Part shown: in pieces, positions 49,354 to 57,676 of the stretch
How positions within the stretch are numbered: position 1 is the first letter of the stretch
How the letters are laid out: every line of letters begins with the position of its first letter
Assembly: GCF_016862095.1 (NCBI RefSeq)
Contig: NZ_BOMH01000041.1
Coordinates: 124,001 to 188,000, forward strand
DNA length: 64,000 nucleotides
Source of the DNA: Actinoplanes cyaneus
GTDB lineage: Bacteria > Actinomycetota > Actinomycetes > Mycobacteriales > Micromonosporaceae
Direction of reading: 5' to 3'
Notes under the pieces: model-generated
Database searches by the model: none
The model's input: the letters and a program-made list of their open reading frames with translations, nothing else
What the model was told of the DNA's origin: nothing
Position numbers and translations under genes: made by a program

Positions 49354-50140
49354 GGACCTCGAGGAATGGGTGGACAGCGTCCAGCCGCGGATCGTCGGGC
49401 TGGAAGGGCTCGGTCTGCGGCTCGACTACGGGCGCGACGACCTGGCCGTGCTGGAGCGGCTCGCCACGGGGGACGTGAGCGCGGAGTTCGTCGCCGGCTG
49501 TGCCGCCTACCTGGGCGAGACCCTGCTGCGCGCCGCCGGGGGCGGGTGGGTCGCCGGGGACGGACATCCGGCCGTACGCGCTGATCCTGCTCTTGATCTG
49601 CCGGAGGTGACCCCCGCGGAGCTGTTCGAGGAGGAGGGGCTCGCCGCGGAGACGTTCGACGCGTGGGCCTCGGCGGTCGCGGCGCGCACGCGGACCGAGC
49701 CGGGGTGGCGGCCGGTCAAGGAGCCGACGCCGGGGCTCGACCCGCACCCCGCGCCGGCGTCGCCCGAGGTCGACGCCTGGCTCGCCGGCCGCGAGGCGGA
49801 CTTCCCGCGCTGGGTGGCACGCTGGGCGCCGGACGGGACGTGGGACTTCTCCCCGGCCTCCCTGAACCGCCTGGCCGACCTGCTGATCCAGCTTCTCGGC
49901 GACAAGGCCGCGGTGCTCGATCCGGCCAATCGCGACCTGGTCGAGGGCGCGGCCTGGTACACCGGCGAGGCCTACCGCCGGGCCGGCGACGGCCAGTGGT
50001 CCTGGCAGGACGGGCCGCGCCTGGTGAACGTGGGCCGGGACAACCGGTCCTACGTGCCGGTCGAGGAGTTGCAGGCCGGCATGTCGATCAGCCGCTATCT
50101 GGGCACCCGCTGCCGGCGCCTGGCCCGTAAAGATCAATAG
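49352..50140 (+). CDS. Hypothetical protein
   Basis: The 262-residue cytoplasmic protein has an acidic N-terminal half with E-F-V-A-G-C-A-A-Y-L-G-E-T-L-L-R-A-A-G-G-G-W, and the C-terminal half repeats the same idea: L-V-E-G-A-A-W-Y-T-G-E-A-Y-R-R-A-G-D-G-Q-W-S-W. The two similar A-Y-x-G-E-x-x-R-R-A-G segments, about 160 residues apart, suggest an internal duplication of a small helical module. Similar proteins of unknown role occur in actinomycetes. The leaderless start supports the ATG. Confidence 0.72.
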   Translation: MDLEEWVDSVQPRIVGLEGLGLRLDYGRDDLAVLERLATGDVSAEFVAGCAAYLGETLLRAAGGGWVAGDGHPAVRADPALDLPEVTPAELFEEEGLAAETFDAWASAVAARTRTEPGWRPVKEPTPGLDPHPAPASPEVDAWLAGREADFPRWVARWAPDGTWDFSPASLNRLADLLIQLLGDKAAVLDPANRDLVEGAAWYTGEAYRRAGDGQWSWQDGPRLVNVGRDNRSYVPVEELQAGMSISRYLGTRCRRLARKDQ

Positions 50141-50205
50141 GAATTGATTCCAGGCGATACCTTGTGGGCGGTGTGACAGCCGCTTCCGTCCACGAGGGAG
50201 CCCTG

Positions 50206-52638
50206 ATGAGAATCCGGCCGAGGCCCGCGTACGCCTTCCTGCTCGCCCTCGCCCTGGCCTTCTCCCTGGTGGGAGCGTTGCCGGCACCGGCCTGGGCGGA
50301 TGAGTACAACCCGCCGGGCTGGACGCTGCCCGGGCAGAACATCTTCGACCCGGACGCGAAGGTGGACCTGACCAAGCGGAGCTTCACGTACGAGCAGCTC
50401 GCCCCCGAGGATCTGGACGTCCCGGAGTGGATGACGGAGGAGCAGTACCTCAGGGCGCTTCCCGACCATGGCATCAGGGACGACCACGATCTGAAGGACG
50501 AGGATTTCGTCGAGGACTACGAGGCGTACCAGGAACGGATGAGAGCCGCCGGGCAGGGGGCGCAGATCCTCGACGCGCAGCGGTACTGGCTGACCGAGGG
50601 CTACCGGAACGACCCGGACTTCCAGCGGGCCTATGCCGCCTACCGGGACGGGATGAAAGCTCACGGAGTCGAGGCCGAGACGGTGAGCGAGGAACAGTTC
50701 TGGAAGTCGTTCGGGGTGGGCGGGCAGAACCATTTCCTGACCGCGTGGCGCGACTACCTCGACAAACCGGCCGGCAAGACGAGGAAGTCGAAGTTCAGCA
50801 CCTACAAGAACCGTTACCGCAACCCCCTCAACGCCCGTCCTCTCGGCGAAGCCTTCGAAGGTCTGTACCGGACCGACAACGGCGTCTACACCGACCCGCG
50901 GTTCACGGTGCGCGACGGCAAGGTCCCCGGTGTCGAGCTCCCGGGGAAGACGAAGAACGGCCGGAACAAGAACTATCGGGTGGACGACCTCCGGGAGAAG
51001 GACGACACCGCCGCAGAGCGGGAATGGGACCTGGTCGTCGAACTCAAGGCGACCGCCGATGTCGATGTCAAGCAGCTCAACGACGTGCTTTTCTGGGTCT
51101 GCCTGGAGAAGAACGCCGACCTGGCGATCAGTTTCATCGCACGACCCAGCCCGGAGGGCATCCAGGTGCTCGAGAAGTTCAACGAGCGCCTGCTGGCCGC
51201 GCGCCGCGAGAAGTACGGCGCGGCGAACGTCGGCAAGCGCGCCGTCTATGCGAGCGTGTTCCCGGCCACGGGCACGGCGAGGAAGTACGACGCGGCCAAG
51301 GCCCGGCTCTCGGGCGCGATCGTCGCCGGTGGTCAGCAGTCCTGGGACAGCGCCGCGACCGAGCAGATCGCGGACTCCCCCGACGACCAGGAGTCCTACG
51401 ACGAGGCCAGGAGCATCACCGACGGGCTCGTCGAGGACGCCTCGGCCTCCCCCGACGTCGACGCGAGCGACATGGCGGAGACACCCCGGCCGCTGGGCGG
51501 CGTCGACTTCTCCACGCTGGAGCTGCGCTACCTCTCGGACACCTTCACCGGGGCGGCCGGGGTCAAGTACGCGTACCACGTCGATCCCGACCCGAACCAG
51601 AAGATCTCCTTCGGTGGTGCCAAGGCCGCCAAACTGGCCGCCGACTCGTTCTTCACCTGGCTCGCGCTGCCGGAGAGCGCCTTCACCGTCAACCTGAACC
51701 CGGAGGAACCGAACCGGATCGTCGACGAGCGGTTCGGCCGCACCGACGCCGGACGGGTCCTGCTGGAGGCCGACTTCGAGATGAAGAAGACGGTCGCCAA
51801 GCTCATCCACCCCGACACCGCGGCCGGCCTGAGTTACTGGGACCGACTGCGGGGCGAGCAGCGCTGCATCTCCATGCGGGAGTGGATCGTGCCGACCCCG
51901 GCCACGGTCCGGGACAACGGCACCGAGTTGTTCATCCTGGACGCGCCGCTCGACGTCAAGATGGAGACCGAGTACAAGAAGCTCTCCGGCGCCGACAACT
52001 GCCCCGGGCAGGCGACCGCCGACACCCAGCACAACGAGCAGGTCTACCGGTCGCTCATCCTGCCGCAGGTGGTCAAGGCGGTGAACACCGCGCCGGAGTA
52101 CGCCGACCTGCGCCGCGTCTACGCCAGCCGGGTCGCGGCGCAGTGGTACCGGGAGCGCAGCGCCACCAAGGAGACGGCGTACAAGAGCATCGTCGGCAGC
52201 GGGGACATCACGCCATGGGTCACCACGACCGGCTGGAAGCCGAAGGACACCTTCGACGCGTACGTGAAGTCCTACCGCGACGGCGAGTTCACCGTGAAGC
52301 GCACCACCCGCAGCGGCGACACGATCTACACCAACACCTACGTGTACGGCGGCGTCGACTTCACCGCCACGCCCACCGCGAAACTCTCCGCGGACGACCT
52401 CGCCGCCCGGCACCCCGGGGTCAGCGAGGCGGTGTCCGACGTCTCGGGCGGGCCGGCCACCGACCGGGCCGGTGAGCTCTGGTTCGGCAACGAGACGAAC
52501 GAGTTGTCGTACGAGGACGCGCACCGGCCGCCGTCACCGCCCACGCTGTTCTGGGTGGCCGGCCTGCTGCCGATCGCCCTGTGGCTGCTGGCCGGCGGGC
52601 TGCTGCTGCGCAAGCGGCGCCGGACGGCGACCCGATGA
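50206..52638 (+). CDS. Exported, membrane-anchored protein with a PD-(D/E)xK-like segment
   Basis: The 810-residue protein has a signal peptide (cleavage after A-W-A near 31) and a C-terminal anchor of one helix (about 783-803) followed by L-R-K-R-R-R, so the bulk sits outside the membrane. Residues 60-190 contain helical repeats with D-Y-E-A-Y-Q-E-R and A-Y-A-A-Y-R-D-G. At 275-281 D-L-V-V-E-L-K followed by V-K-Q-L-N-D-V-L-F-W resembles the PD-(D/E)xK nuclease fold. A conserved-looking part follows: S-F-F-T-W-L-A-L-P, L-N-P-E-E-P-N-R-I-V-D, G-R-T-D-A-G-R-V-L-L-E-A-D, H-P-D-T. It overlaps the next small membrane gene in an ATGA. Function unknown. Confidence 0.82.
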   Translation: MRIRPRPAYAFLLALALAFSLVGALPAPAWADEYNPPGWTLPGQNIFDPDAKVDLTKRSFTYEQLAPEDLDVPEWMTEEQYLRALPDHGIRDDHDLKDEDFVEDYEAYQERMRAAGQGAQILDAQRYWLTEGYRNDPDFQRAYAAYRDGMKAHGVEAETVSEEQFWKSFGVGGQNHFLTAWRDYLDKPAGKTRKSKFSTYKNRYRNPLNARPLGEAFEGLYRTDNGVYTDPRFTVRDGKVPGVELPGKTKNGRNKNYRVDDLREKDDTAAEREWDLVVELKATADVDVKQLNDVLFWVCLEKNADLAISFIARPSPEGIQVLEKFNERLLAARREKYGAANVGKRAVYASVFPATGTARKYDAAKARLSGAIVAGGQQSWDSAATEQIADSPDDQESYDEARSITDGLVEDASASPDVDASDMAETPRPLGGVDFSTLELRYLSDTFTGAAGVKYAYHVDPDPNQKISFGGAKAAKLAADSFFTWLALPESAFTVNLNPEEPNRIVDERFGRTDAGRVLLEADFEMKKTVAKLIHPDTAAGLSYWDRLRGEQRCISMREWIVPTPATVRDNGTELFILDAPLDVKMETEYKKLSGADNCPGQATADTQHNEQVYRSLILPQVVKAVNTAPEYADLRRVYASRVAAQWYRERSATKETAYKSIVGSGDITPWVTTTGWKPKDTFDAYVKSYRDGEFTVKRTTRSGDTIYTNTYVYGGVDFTATPTAKLSADDLAARHPGVSEAVSDVSGGPATDRAGELWFGNETNELSYEDAHRPPSPPTLFWVAGLLPIALWLLAGGLLLRKRRRTATR

Positions 52639-53087
52639 GCCCGCGCCCGGTCTTCGCCGCCGCCTACCTCCTCGGCGGCGCCGCCTCGCTCTGGACGACC
52701 TGGGCGGTGGGCACCCTCCTCGGCCTGTCACAGTTCGAGGTGATCTTCCTCAACCGCACCCACGGGGAAGGGCAGGTGTCGTCGATCACCTCGGCGTACA
52801 CGACGGTGTCCCTGGTCGCGATCGGAATCGGACTGGTCGTCGTGCTGTTCGCCGTCCTCACCGCCCTCGGCTCCCGGACGGCGGGCGCGATCGTCTGGAT
52901 CCTGTGCGTCCCGGCACTCGCCGTGGCGCTGCTGGCGCTGATCGCCGGCGGCTACGACCCGGCGCCCTGGTGGGGCACCCTGACCCGGGCCACCGGCGGT
53001 GCGACGTTCGTCCTGGTGGCGGGCGCCTTGGTGCTGCTCCGCCTCCCTGCCTCGCGGGCCTACTGGCGAGACCACGGAGCAAGCTAG
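52635..53087 (+). CDS. Small four-helix membrane protein
   Basis: The 150-residue product has four hydrophobic helices (about 7-28, 45-70, 78-100 and 112-132) with short loops. It starts within the last codons of the 810-residue exported protein gene (ATGA overlap), so the two are made together and probably form a complex at the membrane. I do not recognise the family. Confidence 0.8.
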   Translation: MSPRPVFAAAYLLGGAASLWTTWAVGTLLGLSQFEVIFLNRTHGEGQVSSITSAYTTVSLVAIGIGLVVVLFAVLTALGSRTAGAIVWILCVPALAVALLALIAGGYDPAPWWGTLTRATGGATFVLVAGALVLLRLPASRAYWRDHGAS

Positions 53088-53155
53088 GCGGGCCGGCTCG
53101 CCACGTCGCCCAGGCTTGGACCGCGGTCACCGGCGACCGCCTCGTGCTGATGCCG

Positions 53156-53617
53156 TCACCAGCCGAGCGTGCCGGGGCCACCCTTGAAGGGGCCGACGAT
53201 GCCGGAGGTGATCCAGCCGCCGTAGAAGTCGCCCTCCTGCGGCTGGACCAGCTCACCGGCGACCCGGCACTCGTCGACCCGGCTGGGGTAGAAGGCGACG
53301 GCTCCGGCCATCTCCCGGTACGCCGGAGTGGGGCTCTCGTAGGACCAGCCGGCCTGCGGCACCCGGACGTCACCGGCCACCACGTCCCAGTAGGTCGCGT
53401 CACCCTTGAACTCACAGAAGGAACGACCGGCGGCCCGCTCCAGCGCCCCGGCCGTGATGTCGTCGCGGGGCACGTAGTAGACCGGCGGGTGCGAGGTCTC
53501 CAGCACCCGCCAGCAGCGATCGCTGTCGACGATCACCATCCCGGCGTGCACGATCGTCACCCGGGAGGTGGTGCGTTCCAACCGCGGCGGACGCGGGTAG
53601 TCCCAGACCGATTCCAC
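53156..53617 (-). CDS. DUF427 protein
   Basis: The 153-residue protein matches DUF427: V-W-D-Y-P-R-P-P-R-L at the start, R-V-L-E-T-S-H-P-P-V-Y-Y-V-P-R-D-D-I, then F-C-E-F-K-G-D-A-T-Y-W-D, and Y-P-S-R-V-D near the end. The family is a compact beta fold, widespread in actinomycetes, with a conserved surface patch and no proven activity. The GTG at 53615-53617 has GGTGGAG upstream. Convergent with the membrane gene before it and divergent from the SRPBCC gene. Confidence 0.92.
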   Translation of the reverse strand: MESVWDYPRPPRLERTTSRVTIVHAGMVIVDSDRCWRVLETSHPPVYYVPRDDITAGALERAAGRSFCEFKGDATYWDVVAGDVRVPQAGWSYESPTPAYREMAGAVAFYPSRVDECRVAGELVQPQEGDFYGGWITSGIVGPFKGGPGTLGW

Positions 53618-53721
53618 GGCTCCACCCTGCCACGATCTGAATCGACGCGCCAATCGACGCAATCTGTTTGGGACGCTCGTCGCCGGGTAGTCCACCGGTA
53701 TCCCGAACGAAGGAGAGAATC

Positions 53722-54186
53722 GTGAGCACCGTGACCGAGTCCGTTGACGTCAACGTGCCGATCGGCACCGCGTACAACCAGTGGACCCAGTTCGAGGACT
53801 TCCCGAAGTTCATGGACGGCGTCGAGTCGATCAGCCAGACCGGCCCGACCCACACCCACTGGGTGACCAAGATCGGCGGCCAGACCCGTGAGTTCGACGC
53901 CGAGATCACCGAGCAGCACCCCGACGAGCGCGTCGCGTGGCGCAGCACCAGCGGCGACACCAAGCACGCCGGCGTCGTCACCTTCCACCGCCTCGCCGAC
54001 AACGAGACCCGGGTGACCATCCAGCTCGACTGGGAGCCGGAGGGCCTGGTGGAGAAGGTCGGCAGCGCGGTCGGCGTCGACAGCCACCAGGTGAAGGCAG
54101 ACGCCAAGCGGTTCAAGGAGTTCATCGAGAGCCGCGGCACCGAGACCGGCGCCTGGCGCGGCGACGTCTCGCGCCCCGGCGCCTGA
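53722..54186 (+). CDS. SRPBCC (polyketide cyclase/START-like) protein
   Basis: The 154-residue protein has the helix-grip fold: V-T-E-S-V-D-V-N-V-P-I-G-T-A-Y-N-Q-W-T, then F-P-K-F-M-D-G-V-E, H-W-V-T-K-I-G-G, and R-V-A-W-R-S-T-S-G. This is the cyclase/dehydrase-type group of actinobacterial stress proteins that bind hydrophobic ligands. GTG with AAGGAGAG upstream. It may be linked to envelope or general stress, but no sign of an operon is seen. Confidence 0.9.
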   Translation: MSTVTESVDVNVPIGTAYNQWTQFEDFPKFMDGVESISQTGPTHTHWVTKIGGQTREFDAEITEQHPDERVAWRSTSGDTKHAGVVTFHRLADNETRVTIQLDWEPEGLVEKVGSAVGVDSHQVKADAKRFKEFIESRGTETGAWRGDVSRPGA

Positions 54187-54238
54187 CGGTCCGAGCACGC
54201 GGCCGGTGAGCGATCACCGGCCGCGTGGTCCGCGCTGT

Positions 54239-54244
54239 TACCTT
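54239..54244 (+). promoter_or_regulatory. -10 box of a leaderless promoter
   Basis: TACCTT lies 6 nt before the ATG at 54251. No ribosome site is present. Confidence 0.45.
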
Positions 54245-54250
54245 CCCTGC

Positions 54251-54871
54251 ATGTCACTCCCACCCCGGCCCATCATCGCCGGCGTCACCTCCGGCCTGTT
54301 CCTGATGAGCTTCTTCACGCTGCTCTGGCTCACGAACCTCTTCGCGGTCCTGCCGATCGCCGTCGCCGCCACGCTGTGGACGCTGGGCCTGCTGCTCGCC
54401 GCCTTGTTCGTCACCACCGCCATCCGGCTGCTGCGCGTGCGGGCCGCCTTCCCGGCCGAGCTCAGCGAGGCTGACCAGCGCTTTCACCGCCGTACGGGAA
54501 TGTGGTTCGGCATCGTCTTCGGCGCCGAGTTCGTGCTCATCGCGGCCGCGGCGATCATCCTCAACGCCACCGGCCGGCAGGACTATGTGGTTCCCGCCAT
54601 CGCCCTCGTCGTCGGCCTGCACTTCTACCCGTTCGCGCCGTTGTTCCAGCGGAAAATCGACTACTGGCTCGCGACGTGGACCACGCTGGTCGGCCTGACC
54701 GGCATCCTCCTGCTCGCCCTCACGGGCACCGCCGTGAACACGGTCGTCGCGGTCGTTGCCCTCGGCACCGCGTGCGCCACCATCGCCTACGGACTGTGGA
54801 ACACCGCCCAGGCCAACCACCTGCGCCGGCTCGCCTCAGGCGCCACCGTTCCCGAGGCGGGTGTTTCGTAG
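54251..54871 (+). CDS. Integral membrane protein
   Basis: The 206-residue protein has six hydrophobic segments: at about 7-30, 36-56, 85-105, 112-128, 138-156 and 162-180. A conserved loop H-F-Y-P-F-A-P-L-F between helices 4 and 5 resembles the DUF7010-like family of small membrane proteins. Function unknown. Likely leaderless mRNA. Confidence 0.8.
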   Translation: MSLPPRPIIAGVTSGLFLMSFFTLLWLTNLFAVLPIAVAATLWTLGLLLAALFVTTAIRLLRVRAAFPAELSEADQRFHRRTGMWFGIVFGAEFVLIAAAAIILNATGRQDYVVPAIALVVGLHFYPFAPLFQRKIDYWLATWTTLVGLTGILLLALTGTAVNTVVAVVALGTACATIAYGLWNTAQANHLRRLASGATVPEAGVS

Positions 54872-54923
54872 TACGGCCGAGCACCACACCTCAGATGGCG
54901 GGATTCACAGCCGCGGTCGAGGC

Positions 54924-55151
54924 TTACGCCACGGCGTCGCGGAAGTCGCGGTAGGCCTGCTCGATCTCACCGGCTCGCGTACGTACCACTTTCGTCGCGG
55001 GACGGGTCGCCACCAACACCATGAGACGGTCGTACATCGCCTCCAACTCCACGAGGCCGCCCTGCCGTTCCAGCATTTCTCCGGCGTCCCGGTAGCCGCG
55101 CTCCGTGCTGGTCGGCCGCGCCTGGCCTGTCCGGTGGCAATAGGCAACCAC
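54924..55151 (-). CDS. Small hypothetical protein
   Basis: The 75-residue frame starts at a GTG and has good codon bias. The second half is clearly helical: G-G-L-V-E-L-E-A-M-Y-D-R-L-M-V-L-V, then R-T-R-A-G-E-I-E-Q-A-Y-R-D-F-R-D-A-V. I do not recognise it. It might be a short regulatory protein or a gene remnant. Confidence 0.5.
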   Translation of the reverse strand: MVAYCHRTGQARPTSTERGYRDAGEMLERQGGLVELEAMYDRLMVLVATRPATKVVRTRAGEIEQAYRDFRDAVA

Positions 55152-55170
55152 GGTCAGCTAGGCGTGAGCC

Positions 55171-55767
55171 TCAACGCTGACCGAGAATGATCACGGCTCC
55201 GTGGGACAGCGGCGAGTCGTGCACCTCGAGGCTGGTCAGGCTGCCGTTCTCGGGGACGTCGAACACCAGCTTGCCGGCCACCTTCTCACCCGGGGCGAGC
55301 CGGCGCAGGAACGACTCGGTCCCCCGGTTGGCGTAGACGCCGGCCAGCTCGTCACCGGCATACTCGGCGCCGGACGCGTCGTACGCCTTCTGCCCGTGAC
55401 CGACGAAGAACTTCGCGCCGTCGCCGATGTTGCGCACCGACATGCTGACCACGCAGTACCTGCCCGCCGCGGTGCGGGTGAGGCGCTCGGCGCCGACGGT
55501 CCGCCGGGTGCAGTCCACCCGCGAGACCACGAACTCGAGCTTGCCGTCGCGTACCGCGTCACCCAGGCCCGGCCCGGCCTTCGCGGGCGGGCGGGTGGTG
55601 GCGGTCGCGGCGGCCGGTCGCCGGCCGTACTGCTCGGCCGCGATCCCGGCCGCGAACAGCACGATCACGGCGATGACCGACCCCGCCACGGCGAGCGTCA
55701 CCTTCAGCGGCGACACGCCCCGGGCGGCCCGGACGGGACGCGGCCGCCGGCGAAGATCACGCGACAT
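55171..55767 (-). CDS. DUF4352 membrane-anchored protein
   Basis: The 198-residue protein has a basic start, one membrane helix (about 24-46), and an outside DUF4352 domain: G-K-L-E-F-V-V-S-R-V-D-C-T, V-V-S-M-S-V-R-N-I-G-D-G-A, F-L-R-R-L-A-P-G-E-K-V-A-G-K-L-V-F-D-V-P. DUF4352 is a beta-sandwich of the Ig type seen in many actinomycete surface proteins. The role is unknown. Divergent from the SDR gene. Confidence 0.88.
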   Translation of the reverse strand: MSRDLRRRPRPVRAARGVSPLKVTLAVAGSVIAVIVLFAAGIAAEQYGRRPAAATATTRPPAKAGPGLGDAVRDGKLEFVVSRVDCTRRTVGAERLTRTAAGRYCVVSMSVRNIGDGAKFFVGHGQKAYDASGAEYAGDELAGVYANRGTESFLRRLAPGEKVAGKLVFDVPENGSLTSLEVHDSPLSHGAVIILGQR

Positions 55768-56011
55768 CGGACCACTCCACGCGGTTCACACTCCTCACTG
55801 TCAGCTACCGCGTCATGCTGTACCAGTGATTCATCCTGATCAGTGACGCTCTTCGCCTGATCGGACAAGCCGGACGGTGGGTCCGGCAGTCCCAGGACGA
55901 GCAGGGCTCTGGCACCGCCGCACGGCGAGGACCACGATCAAAGACATCAAGACGATTCGGGTACGTCGTGAGCCCGCAACCTTCCCCGACCGCACCTCCA
56001 GGAGCACACCC

Positions 56012-56800
56012 ATGCCACTCGCTCTCGTCACCGGCGCCTCCTCCGGAATCGGCAAGGCCTTCGCCGAACGCCTCGCCGCCGACGGTCACGACCTCGTGGT
56101 CGTCGGCCGTCGCAAGGACCGGCTGGAGGCGCTCGCCGCGTCCCTGCCGGACGTCGACGTCCAGGTCGTCGCGGCCGACCTCGCCACCGACGCCGGGGTC
56201 GCCGAGGTGGCCGCGATCGCGGCGAGCCGCCCGCTGGACATGCTGGTCAACAACGCTGGCGTCGCGCACTACATGCCGTTCGCCGAGCTGCCGGTCGAGA
56301 AGGCCGGCGAGCTCATGCACGTCAAGGTGACCGCTCCGACGCTGCTGAGCCGGGCGGCGGTGCCCGCCATGATCGGCCGCGGCGCGGGCACCATCGTGAA
56401 CGTCGCGGGGATGCTGGCCTTCTCCGGCCCCGCCCCGGCCGCCCCGCCGGCCGGGCAGCGCGCGGTCTACGTGGGCACTCTCGCCTACACGGTCGCGATG
56501 GCGCAGACGCTGCGGGCCGAACTGGCCGGCACCGGCGTGACCGTCCACGTCGTCTGCCCCGGCATCGTGGCCACCGAGTTCCACGAGGTCCAGGGCATGG
56601 ACCTGTCGGCGCTGCCCCGGATGACCGCTGACGACGTGGTCACCGCCGCCCTGGCCGGGATCGCGCTCGGCGAGACCGTCATCGCCCCCGGCGTGCACGA
56701 CAGCGGGCTGCTCGACCGGGTCTTCGACGCGGACCTGGCGGCGTTCGGCAACCAGTCACCCCAGCTCGCCCCGCGCTACCGGGACCACCGCGCGCACTGA
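56012..56800 (+). CDS. Short-chain dehydrogenase-like protein with altered catalytic residues
   Basis: The 262-residue Rossmann protein has V-T-G-A-S-S-G-I-G-K-A-F for the cofactor and N-N-A-G-V for the core strand. The usual Y-x-x-x-K reads Y-V-G-T-L, so the catalytic Lys is Leu, and the usual Ser strand reads N-V-A-G-M. A Pro-rich insertion (G-P-A-P-A-A-P-P-A-G-Q-R) precedes the Tyr. Normal reduction is therefore doubtful; it may bind NAD(P) for another purpose. ATG with CAGGAGC upstream. It is the first gene of a forward run with the membrane gene at 56874. Confidence 0.88.
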   Translation: MPLALVTGASSGIGKAFAERLAADGHDLVVVGRRKDRLEALAASLPDVDVQVVAADLATDAGVAEVAAIAASRPLDMLVNNAGVAHYMPFAELPVEKAGELMHVKVTAPTLLSRAAVPAMIGRGAGTIVNVAGMLAFSGPAPAAPPAGQRAVYVGTLAYTVAMAQTLRAELAGTGVTVHVVCPGIVATEFHEVQGMDLSALPRMTADDVVTAALAGIALGETVIAPGVHDSGLLDRVFDADLAAFGNQSPQLAPRYRDHRAH

Positions 56801-56873
56801 TCCATCGTCCACAGACCCTCCCTGTAAGGTGCGTGACCGCGCATCAACCATCGACCACGGGGAGATTCACATC

Positions 56874-57593
56874 GTGTTGCACCGGCCGGTACGCCTACTG
56901 TTCGCCTTCGCCTTCATCGTCATGTGCTTCGGGCTCGGCCTGATCTTCGACGGGGACGTCGTCACGGGTCTCGCCGTCACGATCCCGGCGGCCGCCCTGA
57001 CCGCCGGGATGGTGACCGTCTTCTTCCGCAACCGCAGCGACGTGTTCACCGACTGGCAGACCAGCCCGCTGCCGGGCCAGGTCCCGACCGCGCAGGACCA
57101 GCTCGGTGGCAAGCTGGCCGGGGCGTACAGTCTGCTGCCGTTCGCCGCGGCGGGCGCGCTGCTCTTCGCGGCCTGGACACACGGTCCCGACGGCACCGGC
57201 GCCCGGATCATCGTCATGCTCTTCGTCCTGGTCTTCGCCGGGGTTCCCGCGCTCCTCGGCTTCGGCCTGCTCAAGGCCGCCGTCATGTGGTACTACGGCA
57301 ACCCGCTGGGCCGCGTCGGCGTGAAGCGGCTCAGCTGGTTCATCGCCATCCCGGCCGCCCTGATGGTGCTGGGCGGCCTGACCGACTCCGACTCGCACGC
57401 CTCGCTCGCGTGGAGCCTGCCGCTGCTCGTGGTGACCGGCGCCCTGATGTACCAGGCCCGCCTCTCCGAGACCGACCGGGCCACCCTGCTGACCATGCAG
57501 CAGGCGGAGCAGGCCCAGGTCAACGAGGTCTTCGAGCAGCTGGCGGCCGAGCGCGAGCGCCAGAGCCAGCAGCAGGGCCACCAGCAGCCCTGA
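56874..57593 (+). CDS. Hypothetical membrane protein
   Basis: The 239-residue protein has two N-terminal helices (about 8-27, 32-50), a polar gap with an F-x-D-W-Q-T-S-P-L-P-G-Q loop, three or four more helices, and a C-terminal coiled-coil tail rich in Glu and Gln (A-E-Q-A-Q-V-N-E-V-F-E-Q-L-A-A-E-R-E-R). The tail faces the cytoplasm and may bind a partner. I do not recognise the family. GTG with GGGGAGA upstream. Confidence 0.8.
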   Translation: MLHRPVRLLFAFAFIVMCFGLGLIFDGDVVTGLAVTIPAAALTAGMVTVFFRNRSDVFTDWQTSPLPGQVPTAQDQLGGKLAGAYSLLPFAAAGALLFAAWTHGPDGTGARIIVMLFVLVFAGVPALLGFGLLKAAVMWYYGNPLGRVGVKRLSWFIAIPAALMVLGGLTDSDSHASLAWSLPLLVVTGALMYQARLSETDRATLLTMQQAEQAQVNEVFEQLAAERERQSQQQGHQQP

Positions 57594-57676
57594 CCCACCC
57601 CGCACGGACGGGCCGGCGCCTCAGTGGTCGCCGGCCCTCTCCGTGCCGGCGCTGCGGAGCGGCGACCACCGGTGGT

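Noticed and set aside
54924..55151. Antitoxin gene of a toxin-antitoxin pair
   Set aside because: Size and helical form would fit, but no toxin frame is adjacent and no antitoxin motif can be read.
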